Position numbers and translations under genes: made by a program. A stretch of 64,000 nt of DNA from Diacronema lutheri (Eukaryota > Haptophyta > Pavlovophyceae > Pavlovales > Pavlovaceae): contig JAGTXO010000029.1 in NCBI GenBank assembly GCA_019448385.1, forward strand, positions 372,001 through 436,000, given 5' to 3'. Below, one piece after another: positions 50,402 to 61,918 of this stretch. Numbering within the stretch: position 1 is the stretch's first letter; each line of letters opens with the position of its first letter. The notes below the pieces were generated by a model. The model was not told the origin of the DNA. It searched no databases and saw only the letters and a program-made list of their open reading frames with translations.

Positions 50402-53400
50402 TGGGGGCGCGCGGCCGCGCCGCGCGCGCCGACGGCCGCCGCCGCCGACTCGGCGCACGCCGCCGCGGTCGCGACGGTCGCGCGCGCGGGCGCGCTGCGC
50501 GTGCGCGCGCCCGGCGGCGCGTGCATCGACTACGGCTACGAGTGGCTTACGCGCCGATACAGCGCGCAGCTCCCCACCTGCGCGCAGAGCAGCCGCGCGC
50601 AGCTCGCGCTCGCGCACGCGCTGCGCGACGCGGCGGCGCCCGCGCTCGTCGGCGCGCCCGGCGCGGGGCGCGGCGAGCTCGTGCGCGAGCTGGCGCGCGG
50701 GTGCGGCCGGATGCTGCTGCAGCACGAGGCGGACGGCGCGGCGACGGGCGCGCAGCTCTGCCGCCTCGTCGGCGCGCTCGCCAGCGCGGGCGTGTGGTGT
50801 CTGCTGCGCGGCGCGCACGCGCTGCGGCCGGCGGTCGGCGCGCAGCTCGCGCTCGCGCTCGGCGCCGTGCTCTCCGCCATGCGCGCGCGCGCGAGCTGGT
50901 GGCGCGACCCGACGGCGCCGTACGCCGGCGGCACGGCCGCCGGCGCCGCGCATGCGCCGCCGGCCGCCACGGCGGGCGGCGCGGCCGGCGGCGGCGGCGG
51001 CGGCGGCTTTGACGCGCCGAGCGCGCCGATGGCGGACGGCGCGTCGCCGCTGCCGCGCGGCTCGGCGAGCTTCTGCGTCATGCTGCACCTGCCGCCGGCG
51101 CGCGAGTGCGTCGCGTCGCTGCCCGCGTCGCTGCGCGCGCTCCTTCGGCCCGTCGCGCTCGCGCCGCCGGACCTGGCGCACGTCGCGGGCACGCTGCTCG
51201 CCGCGCGCGGCTTCGCCGACGCGGCGGCGCTCGGCGCCGCGGCGAGCCGCCTCGCGGCGCTCGTCCAGCTCGCGCTCCGCCCGCCCGCGCGCGGCGCGAG
51301 GGCGGGCGCTCCGGCGGCGAAGCCGGCGGCGGTCGCGCTCGCACCCGCCGCCGACGGCCTCGACGCGAGCCGCGCCGTCGCGCTCGCGCCGGCCGTGCTG
51401 CTCCGCGCGCTGCACGCGGCGGCCGACGCGCGCGCCGCCGCGCCCGCCGGCGCGGACGAGCGCGCGCTGCTCGTCGCGCAGCTGCGCGCGCACGCGCTGC
51501 CGCGGCTGCCGCACGCGGACGCGCGCGTCGTGCGCGCGCTCGTCGGCGAAGCATTTGGCGTCGTCGAGCTGGACGCCGCGCCGGCGGCGGGCGCGGGGGG
51601 CGCGGCGGGCGGTGGCGGCGCGTCCGACGCGCTCGCCGCCGAGGGCGCCGTCGAGCCGCCGCCCACGCGCGCGAGCTCGTCGGCGTCGCTGCCGTCCACG
51701 GCTGCGGGCGCGGGCGCGGGCGCGGGCGCGCCGGCCGCGCGGGCCGAAGCCGCCGTGCGGCTCGCGCTGCTCGTCGCGCTGCACTCGCGCGCGCCCGGCG
51801 GAGCGGAGGCGGAGCGCGCCGACGACGTTGGCGGCGCGTCGCCGCGCGAGGGCGGTCGGCACGCCGCGCACGCGCTCGAGGCCGAGCCCGCGTGGCTGGG
51901 CAAGTGCGAGGCGGTGCACGAGGCCGCGAGCGCGCACGGCGCGATCATCATCGTCGGCGCGCCCGGCTCGGGCAAGAGCGAGGCGCTGCGCACGGTGCTG
52001 CGCATGCGCCGGCGCGCGGCGGCCGCGCGCGCGTCCGGCGCGCGCGTCGGCGCGACCGGCCGGCGCGCGAGCGTGGGCGCGGCCGCCGCCGCGGCGCCGG
52101 TCGAGCGGCGGCTGTATGTGCGCGCGACCGACGCGGCCGCGCTGTGGGGCAGCGTCGACGCGGCGCACGGCGAGTGGCGCGACGGCGCGCTCGCGAGCGC
52201 GTGGCGCGACGCGCTCGCTGCCGACGCGCCCGAGGGCGCGGCGGATGCGCGCGACGACGGCGGCGGCGGCGGCGGCGACGGCGAAGGCACGTGGCTCGTG
52301 CTCGACGGGCCGGTGGACGGCGAGTGGCTCGCGCAGCTCGGCTCGGTGCTCGGCGCGGCGCGCGGCGCGCTGCACCTGGGCAACGGCGACCGGCTGCCGA
52401 TGGCGCGCGGCATGCGCCTCGTCGTCGAGACGGACAGTCTCGCGCACGCGCCGCCGGCGCACGTCTCTCGGTGCGGCGTCGTGCACTTTGGCGCCGAGAC
52501 GCTCGGCTGGGAGGCGCTGTGGCGCGGCTGGCTGCGCGCGCACACGCTGCTCGGCGACGCGCAGCGCGCGACGCTCGACCGTCTCGCGCAGCACTACCTT
52601 GGGCTGCGCGCCGACGACGACGCGGCCGGCGCGGCCGCCGCCGGCCGCGCCGCCGCGCCCGGCCGGCCGCGCGAGAGCGCGCTCGCGTTCGGCGCGCGCT
52701 CGTGCGGGCCGGCGGTCGCGCCGCTCTCGGACGTGGCGCGCGTGAGTGCGCTGCTCGCGCTGATCGACGGCCACCTCGCCGCCGCGCGCGAGGCCACGCT
52801 CGAGCTGCAGGCCGACGCCGGCGGCGACGGCGGCGAGGCCGACGACGCGCAGCAGCCCGCGGACGACGCGGCCGGTGCGGGCGGGCCGGCGCGCGGCGCG
52901 CCGACCGCGGGCGGCGACGGGCCGGCGGCGGCGGCCTTGTCGGGCGTGGGCGGTGCGGACAAGGATCGGCCCGACGCAGCACGGTCCAGTCGCCTCCGCC
53001 GCCGCCACTCGCGGCTCGGCTCGATGTGCGGCTCGACGGCGGGCGGCGGCGCACACGCCGGCGGCGCGCCGCGCGACTCTGCCAGCGCGCGCGCGCGCTG
53101 CTCGCGCTCGAGCGTCTCGATGGGCAGCGCGAGCTCGGCGGCGGCAGCCGTCGCGGCGGCGGCCGCCGCCACGGCCGGCGCCGCCGCCGCCGCCACCGCC
53201 GCCGCGACCGCCGCCGCCAGGCGCGGCGCCGGCGCGGCCGACGCGCCGGCGGCGCGGCCGGCGACGCTGCGGCGCGGCTCGACGAACGCGTCGAGCCTCT
53301 GGCGCGTCGCGTTCGCGGTGAACGGGTCGACGACGGCGTCGATCGCCGCAGCGTCGGCCGTGCCGCTCCTCTCGCACGGCGCGCTCTGCCGCATCTTCGT

Positions 53401-53650
53401 CCACGCGCTCGCGTGGGCCATCGGTGGCCATCTGCCGCGCGCGGGCCGCGCGCGCGTCGACGCGTGGCTGCGCGCCGCGTCGCCGAACGAGCTGGCGGCG
53501 GGCGCGGTGGACGAGCTGGGCCTGGCGCAGCTGGCCGCTTCGCCGGACGTGCACCGCTCGCCCGCCGCGAGCAAGGGCGCGAAGGGCGACGCGCCGCCGC
53601 CGGCGGCGGGCACGGCGCGCGCGGCTTACGGCGGCGCGGATGGCGGCGGC

Positions 53651-53709
<59 letters not shown>

Positions 53710-55890
53710 CGGCGGTGGCGGCGGCGGCGGCGGCGGCGGCGGTGGCGAGCGCGAGCGCTCGACAGGCACGCGCGCGCGGCTGGGCCGGCGCTCGGGCCAA
53801 GGTGCCGGCGCCGACGGCAGTGGCGGTGGCGGCGGCGGCGGCGGCGCGGGCGGCGTGGGTGCCGACGCGCAACCGGCGGCGGCGTCGGCGCGCGGCGGTG
53901 GCGGTGGCGCTGGCGCCGCGGTGGGCGCGGCTGACAGCGCGGACGCGAACGGCGGCGGCGTGGCGGGCGCCGTGCTGCCGCCCGCGCCGCGCGTGGACGG
54001 GCATGGCGGGTACGGCGGGCACGAGCTGACCGTGTACGAGATGATGCTCGCTGTGACGGCGGACGGCGCATCGTGGGAGCGCGCCGACGGTGCGCTCAAC
54101 GCGCTCCTCGACGCGGCGGCGGCGGCGGGGGCAGGGGACGGCGGCACTCCCGCGCGGGCGGGCGCGCGGAGTGGCGGAGGCGGCGGACCCGCGCCGGGCG
54201 GCGCGTCCGTCGGCCCGGCCCTCGTCACGCCGGCGCTCCACCCGAGCGCGCTGCGCGCGGGCGAGCCGCTCGCGCTGGTCGGCGGGCGCGCGCTGAGCGG
54301 CTGTGGCGAGGTGCTGCTGCCGACGGCCGAGTCGCTCGTGCTCGCGCAGCTCATCCGGCTGTGCCACGCGCCGCAGCCCGGGCCGAGCGGCGGCGCGCTC
54401 GAGGCGGACGCGGCGCGCGGCGCGAGCGGCCGGCGCCTCGTGCTGCTCGCGGGTGCGGCGGGGTGCGGCAAGCTGTCGGTGGCGCGGCTGCACGGCGCGG
54501 CCGAGGCGCTGCGCCATTACGCGCCGCCCGACGAGACGGCCGACGAGGCGTTCGGCGGCGCCGGCGTCGACGGCGCGAGCGGCGCGGCGCGCAGCGGCTA
54601 CGGCTACACGGAGCTGCCGCTGCGGCTGCACCCGACGGTGCGCGCGCTGCGCGTCGCGCTGCGCGCGCTGCTCGAGCCGCTGCCGCAGGGCCGCGCGCTT
54701 GGCCCCGCGCACGGCCGCCGCCGGCTGTGCGTGTGCGTCGACGACGTGGGCGCGGGCACGGCCGACGCGGGTGGGTGCGCCGAGCTGCTGCGCGCGCTGC
54801 TCGAGGCGCGCGCGCTCCCCGAGCCGCGCGCGCCGGCGGGCAGCGCGCGCGTGCGCGGGCTGCTGCTCCTCGGCACGCTGCACGCGCAGCCCGCGCGCGC
54901 CGCCGAGCGGCCGGCGGCCGCCACCGCCGCCGAGCCGCGCGGCCGCGGCCGGCTCGGCTCCGTCCTCACGCTCGGCGGCAACGGCGGTGCGGGCGGAGGC
55001 GCGGGCGCGCCGCCCGCGCCCGCCGGGCTGCCCGCGCGGCTCGCGCGGCACGCGTGCGTGCTCTGCGTCGACGCGCCCTCCGACGGCGCCGTCTCGTCCG
55101 TCTTCCGCCCGCTCCTCTCGGCGCTGTGGGCGCACGAGGCGGCGACGGGCGTCGCGGCCGGCCCGCTCCTCGGCGTCGCGCACGTCGACGCGCACGTGTC
55201 GATGTGGCGCGGCGCGGACAGCACGGGGCGCGAGGCGGCGGCGGTGGCGCGCAAGCTGCAGCTCCTCGCCGCGGCGGGCGGCGCGCCGCCCGCCGCCGCC
55301 AAGATGCGCGTGGGCGGCGCGACGCGCGCGACGGTCGACGGCAACGTTGCGATCGGCGGCGGGCGCGTCATCTCGCGCGTCTCCGCGGCGGTGGGGCTCG
55401 CGGCGCACGCGATCGCCGTCGACTCGGCGGGCAGGCGGCACGTGACGGCGGAGCGGTGCGTCGAGGTGCTCGTCCCCATCCTCGATCGGCTGCCCGCGCT
55501 CACGCGCGCGCTCGCCGCCGCCGTCGCGGCGGGCAGCGCCGTCGAGCTCCCGCGCCCAAGCCGCGCGCCCGCAAAGGCGGAGCGCGCCGGCGCCGGCGGC
55601 GCCTCCGCGGCGGCGGTCGCCGCGGCGGCGGCCGCCGCCTCCGCCGCCGCCGTCGCGGCAGCGGGCAGCGGCATGCACGGCGCGCGCGCGCGCGCCGCAG
55701 CGCCGAGCGCTCTACCGCCCGCGGCCGCCGACGCGGGCGCGGGCGCGGGCGCTGGCGCGGACGCGCCGGCCGCGCCGCACGCCGGCGCGCCCGCGGGCGG
55801 CGGTGGCTCGGACGGCGGCGGCGCGGACGCGCGCGGCGCGCGGCCGCACTGCGCGAACGACGCCGCCGAGCCGGCGGCGGTGGCGACGGT

Positions 55891-55921
<31 letters not shown>

Positions 55922-56237
55922 GGCGTTGGCACCGGCGGCGACGGGGGCCGCGGCGCCGAGCGCGCGCGATCGCTCGCGCCTGCAGCGGCGGGCGCGGCGG
56001 CGGCGGGCGCGCACGGCGTCCGCAGCTTGGTTGACGGGGGCGCACGCGGGGATGAGGATGAGCCGGCGTTCCTCACCGTCGCGAGCGCGTTCCTCACCGT
56101 CGCGCCGGCTGGCTTGGGCGCGGGCGCGGGCTTGGGCGCGGGCGCGGGCGCGGAAGGCGTGCGCCCGCTGCCGAGCCCGACGGCGTCGGAGCGGCGGCTG
56201 GGCGGCGCATCGGCCAACGCGGACCGGCTTTCGGCGC

Positions 56238-56275
<38 letters not shown>

Positions 56276-58585
56276 AGCGGTGGCGGTGGCGGCAGCGGCG
56301 GCGGCGTTGGCGTCGGCGGCGGCGGCGGCGGTGGCGGCGTCGGCATCGGTGGCATCGGCGGCGGCGGCGGCGGTGGTGGTGGCGGTGGCGCCCCTGGTCT
56401 CGACGACGAGGCGCTCAACATTCAGCGCGCGCCCCTCCTCTGCCACTCGGCGGTGCAGGTGCCGACGACCGTCACGTTTGGCCAAGTGCACGCCGTCTTC
56501 GCGGGGCTCGCGCTGCTGCCGCTCGTCAAGCTGACCAAGGCGCGCGCGGAGGTGCTCGCCGAGAAGCGCGAGGACTCGGCGATGGCGGAGGCGGCGCTCG
56601 CGGCCGCGGCGGTGGAGGCGGCGCAGCGCATCTCGCGCATGCAGCTCTCGGGCGGCGGCATGGGCACGCGCGGCCACTCGCGCACCGTCTCGCGCGGCGT
56701 CTCGCGGCACGCGTCGCCGGGCGCATCGCCGCGCGGCGACGACGCGCCGTCCGCGCTCGCGAGCCGCAAGGTGTCGCTTAATCAGCATGGCGGCGGGAGC
56801 GGCGGCGGCGGTGGCGGCGGCGTTGGCGGTGGCGGCGGTGGCGGCGGCGGCGGCGGCGAGGCGGCACCACCGCCCGTCGCCGCGCAGGCCGCGCCGCGCA
56901 GCCTGCGCGGCGGCGGCGCGCATCGCGCGGGCGTCGGCGGCGGGGGCGGCGGCGGCGGCGCGTCGGCGGCGGACGGCGGCGGCGACAAGCGCGAGGCGAG
57001 GCGCGCGGCCGCCGCGTCGGCGTCGGCCACGGCCGCGAGCGCGGACGAGCGCTGGCACGAGGACGACCGTTCGATGGCGTCCGACCCCGTTCCTGGTCTC
57101 GACCCTCCACCGGCGGCCGGCGGCGGCGTTGGCGGCGGGAACGGCGGCGGCGGCGGTGGCGGCGGCATTGCGCTACCGGACGAGCCGTTTGGCGCGGACG
57201 AGCCGCCGCCCGCGGAGGGCGCGCCCGCCGCGGACGGCGACGGTGGCGCGGGCGCGCGCGCCGCCGCGCAGATGGGCGCGCGCTCGCACTCGATCGGAGG
57301 CGGCGTGCGCCGGCAGTCGGAAGGGGCCTCGTCGCTTGCGGCGGCTGGGCAGCGGCGCCCGTCGATCGATTCGTCGGACACGCACGACGGTGTGGCGGCG
57401 GAGGGCGGCGCCGTCGCCGTGCGCCGGCGCAGCGGCAAGGGCAAGGCGGACGCGGCCGAGCGCGGCGCGGACGCGGCGCTCGCGCACCGGCCGCGCGCCG
57501 CGCCGGTGTCGTACGGCGAGAGCGGCGCGCGCGGGATCGACCTGGCGTCGCTGCCGACGGCGACGCAGCTTGCGGCGAGCCTTGGGCCGCAGCTGCTCCT
57601 CGCGGCGTGGGCGCACGAGTGCGAGCGCGTGCTCGCCGACGGGATGGTGGACCACGGCGGCAAGCTGGCGCTCGATGTGGACGCGCCCGCCACGCACAGC
57701 GGCGGCTCGTCGCACGGCGGCTCGACGCGCGGCGGCAAGGGCGCGCGCGACGTGGCGCCCCCGCCGCCGCGCACGTGGTTCCGCGCGCAGCTCGAGCGCC
57801 TCGTGCGCGCGGCCTTCCCCGAGCACGCGGCGGGCGCGCTGCACGAGCGCGAGGCCTTTGCGCTCTTCGCGCCGACGGCGCTCGCCTCGCCCGCGCTCGC
57901 CGCAGCGGCGGGCAACGGCGTCGTGGGCTCGCAGCAGGCGGCAGCCGCGGCGGCCGCGGCGGCGGGCGCGGCGGCCGCGGCGGCGCGCGCGCAGCTCGAG
58001 CCGCCGCGCGACGGCTGGGCGGCGCCGCCATCTTTTGCGTTCGCCATTCCGCTGCCGCCGCCCGCGGGCGTGCTTGCGATTGGCGGCGGCGAGTATGGGC
58101 CCGTCGCGCAGGTGGGCGCGCTGCACGATGGCGGCGCGCACGCCGAGCTCCGGCGGCTGCTGCTGCTGCACGCGCGCGCGCAGACCAAGCACGCGCCGCC
58201 CGGCGTCGGCGTCGGCCGCCTCGAGCTGCACGACGATGCGATCATCGCGTGCGTCCGGCTCACGCGCTCCCTCGCGCTGCCTGCCGGCCACGTGCTCCTC
58301 GTCGGGCCGGCGGGCACGGGCCGGCGCACGCTCGTCCGCCTCGCCGCGTACGTGCTCGGGCACGCGCTCGCCGCGCCGCCGCCGCCGCCGCCCGCCGAGG
58401 CGCTCGGGCTTCACGGCGACGGCGGCGACGATGCGCACGCGCGCGGCGCAGACGGCGGCCGCGCCGACGGCGCGGGCGGCGCGGCGGCCGGCGGCGGCGG
58501 CGACGCGCACGGCGTGGCCGCTGCGGCGGTGGCCGCTGCTGCCGCCGCCGGTGGCGGCGGAGGCGCCGGCGCCAGCAGCAGCAGC

Positions 58586-58616
<31 letters not shown>

Positions 58617-59996
58617 GCACGGGCGTCGGTGGCGACGAAGGCGCGCACGCGGCGCGCGAGCTCGCGGCGAGCTGCGTGCTGGGCGGCTGCCTGCTGCCCG
58701 TGCTGCGCGCCGCCGCGCTCGCGCGCGTCGGCACGACGGTCCTCCTGTCCGACGCGCACGTGCTGCACGCGGGCGCGCTGCCCGTGCTCCACGCGCTGCT
58801 CCGCTGGCCCGAGTACCTCCTCGAGCTGCTGCCGCGCGCGCAGGCGGCCATGCTGCTTGCGGAGCTCGAGGCGCAGGATCGGCAGGAGGAGGCGGCGGCC
58901 GCGCTCGAGTTGGCCGAGCTGCGCGCCGCGCGCGCCGGCGCAGCGCACGGCCGCGCCGCGTCGATCGACGGCGGCGGCGCCGTCGACGCGCACGGGAGCG
59001 GCGGCGGCAGCGGCGGATTTGGAGGCGGCGGCGGCCGCGAGGCGCCGCTGCGCCGCATCAAGCGCCAGTCGCTCGTCACCGAGCTCGCGCTGTCCGCGCC
59101 GGGCGCGGACGGCGAGCGGCGGATGGGCGCAGCGGCGAGCGCCGCGGCGATCGTCGCCGCGGCGAGCGCGCCGCTGCACGCGCCGTCGGCGGCGAGCGGC
59201 GGCGGCGACGGCTCGGCGGGCGGCGCGTGGCGCGGCGGCCGCGCGCAGGTCGGCCAGCAGGCGCGCCGGCCGCTCTCAGCGGCCGGCGGCGGCGGCGGCG
59301 TCGGCGGCGGCGGCGGCGGCGGCGGCGGCATGGCCGGCCGTCGAGCGGCCGTGCCCGCCGCGTCCGGCGGCGCGGCCACCGGCGCGAGCGCGGCGACCGG
59401 CCTCGTCGCGCCGCCCGCCGCGGGCTCGGAGGGGCGGATGCGCGCGGCAGCCGCGCGGCGCGTGCGCCGGCACGTGCGTGTCGTGCTCTGCCTCGCGCCC
59501 GAGCCGGCGCACGCGCACGCGCACGCCGGCGGTGCACGCAGCGCGCTGGGCGCCGTGTGCGCCGAGGCCGCCGGGCTGCACGCGCACCTGCGCGCGCAGT
59601 GGGTGGGCGGCTGGCCGCACGAGGCGCTCGCCGCGGTCGCGCTCGGCGCGCTCGACGACGCGGAGGGCACCGGCGCGGACGGCGCGGACGGCGGGATGGC
59701 CTCGCCGCAGTCGGCACGCTCGGTGTGCTCGGCGGAGGGCCTCCCGATCAGCAGCCGGACCGCGCGGCTCTCGGACCATTCCGACGACGACGGCGACGAC
59801 CTGACCGCACAGGCGCTCTCGGTCGCGTACGCGGCGGCGCCGGCGCCGGCGCAGCCGCAGCCGCAGCCGCAGCCCGGCGCGGCCGTGGAGCCGCCGCCGC
59901 GCGCGTCGGGCGCCGCGTCCGCGGCCGCGCTCGCCGCGGCCGCCGCCGCATCGTCGGGCGCGGCTGCGGACGCGGTGGCGGACGCGAAGTCGCCGC

Positions 59997-60063
<67 letters not shown>

Positions 60064-61863
60064 AACCGCCGCCGCCATTGACGGCGCAGCGCACCAGCCG
60101 CCGGCGGAGGTCGGGTTTGCGCTCGGCGAGATCGTCCTGCCGGTGCACGCGCGCGTCGCGCGGCTGCTCGCCGACGCGCACCGCACGGCGGTCGCGGCGC
60201 GCGCGCGCAGCGTTGCCCACGCCGAGCGCGCGGGCGGTGCGCCCCTGCCCGCGCTCATCGACGCGCGCACGCTCGGCGCGGCGGCGCGCGCGTACGCGGC
60301 GCTCTGCCGCGCGGCCGAGCACCGGCTGGGCGGGCGCGAGGAGCTGATCGACGCCGCGCTGCGCAACCTGGCGCAGGCGGAGCGGGACGTGGCCGAGCTG
60401 TCGCGCGCGCTCTCGTCCGAGCGCGCGCAGCTGCAGCGGAGCAACGAGGGGCTCACGGACATGCTCCGCCTCATCTCGCTCACGACGGCAGAGGCGCAGC
60501 GGCGCAAGGGGCTGCTCGCCCTCTCGACGCGCGGCCTCGCCGAGCGCACGCAGCGGCTGCAGCTCGCGACGGTCGAGCGGGAGGCCGGGCTGGGCGACGC
60601 GGTGCCGCGCATGCGCGCGGCGGAGGAGGCGATTGCGTCCATCTCGGACAAGGTGCGCGCGCGCGCGCGCGATCGCTCGCCCGTCCTGCCGTTCGCCCGC
60701 CCCGCCCTTCGCCCGCCCGCCCACCCGCCCGCCCGTCCGCCCGTTCGGCCGCTTCGCCCGCGCGCGCCGCGCGGCGCCCCTGCAGGACGTGCAGTGGCTC
60801 AAGGCGCTGCGCAACCCGCCCGAGGTGATCAAGCTTGCCTTCGACTGCGTGCTGCTCATCCGCCAGCTGCCCGTCGAGCCGCTCCGGTTGCAGGAGCGAG
60901 AGCCGAGCAGGGCGGACGCGGCGGCGGCGGCGACGCGCGCGCGCGAGGAGACGGGGCCGGCCGAGCAGCAGCTCGCGATCGTGCCGTCGTGGGCGCTCGC
61001 GCAGGCGATGCTCGCCGACGCGTCCTTCATCCGCGAGCTGCTCTCCGTCGACAAGGACTCGCTCAACGACGAGACCGTCGAGCTGCTCCACGCGTACACG
61101 CAGCACGCCGACTTTAGCGCGCAGAGCGCGCGCCGCGCGTCGGCCGCGCTGTCGGGCCTCGTGCAGTGGGTGAGCGCGCTCGTCCAGTTCCACGACGCGG
61201 CGCGGCGCATCAAGCCGGTGCTCGCGCGGCTGCGCGCCGCGCGCGTCGAGGCGCGCGTGCACGAGGGCCGGCTGCGCGACGCGCAGCTCCAGCTGGACAA
61301 GTCGGCGGCCGAGGTGGCGCAGCTGCAGGCGCGCCTCGACGCCGAGACGAGCCGCAAGACGGCGCTCGCCGCCGACGCGCGGGCGGCGGAGGCGAAGCTC
61401 AAGCTCGCGCGCGAGCTCGTGTCCAACCTCGTCGCCGAGCGGCCGCGCTGGCAGGCCGCGCGCGCCGCCGCCGCGGCTGAGCGCGCGACGCTGCACGCGG
61501 ACGCGGCGTGCAGCGCGGCCGCGATCGTCTACGGCGGGCCGCACGCGCCGCACGCGCGCGCGCGCCTCGTCGCCGAGCTCGCGCAGCTCGGCGCCGCGCA
61601 CGGGCTCGCGCCGCGCGCGTCGCTCGAGCCGGGCCTCTTCGGCGCGACCGACGTGCAGCGCGCGCGCTGGGCGGGCGCGGGCCTGCCCGCCGCGGACGCG
61701 CACGCGCGCGGCTCGGCGCTCGCGATGCGGCACGCGGCCGGCTGGCCGCTCGTCCTCGACCCGCACGGCGTCGCGCTGCGCTGGCTGCGCGGCGCGCACG
61801 CGCGGCACGCGCGCTGGCGCGCGGCCGGCGCGCGCGCCGACGACGGGCCGCTCCCGCCACCGC

Positions 61864-61918
<55 letters not shown>

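Noticed and set aside
50261-55678. 1,805-codon open frame antisense to dynein
   Set aside because: No conserved motif; the protein is Arg/Ala-rich noise. At this GC content antisense frames of protein genes stay open. The sense frame carries all dynein motifs.
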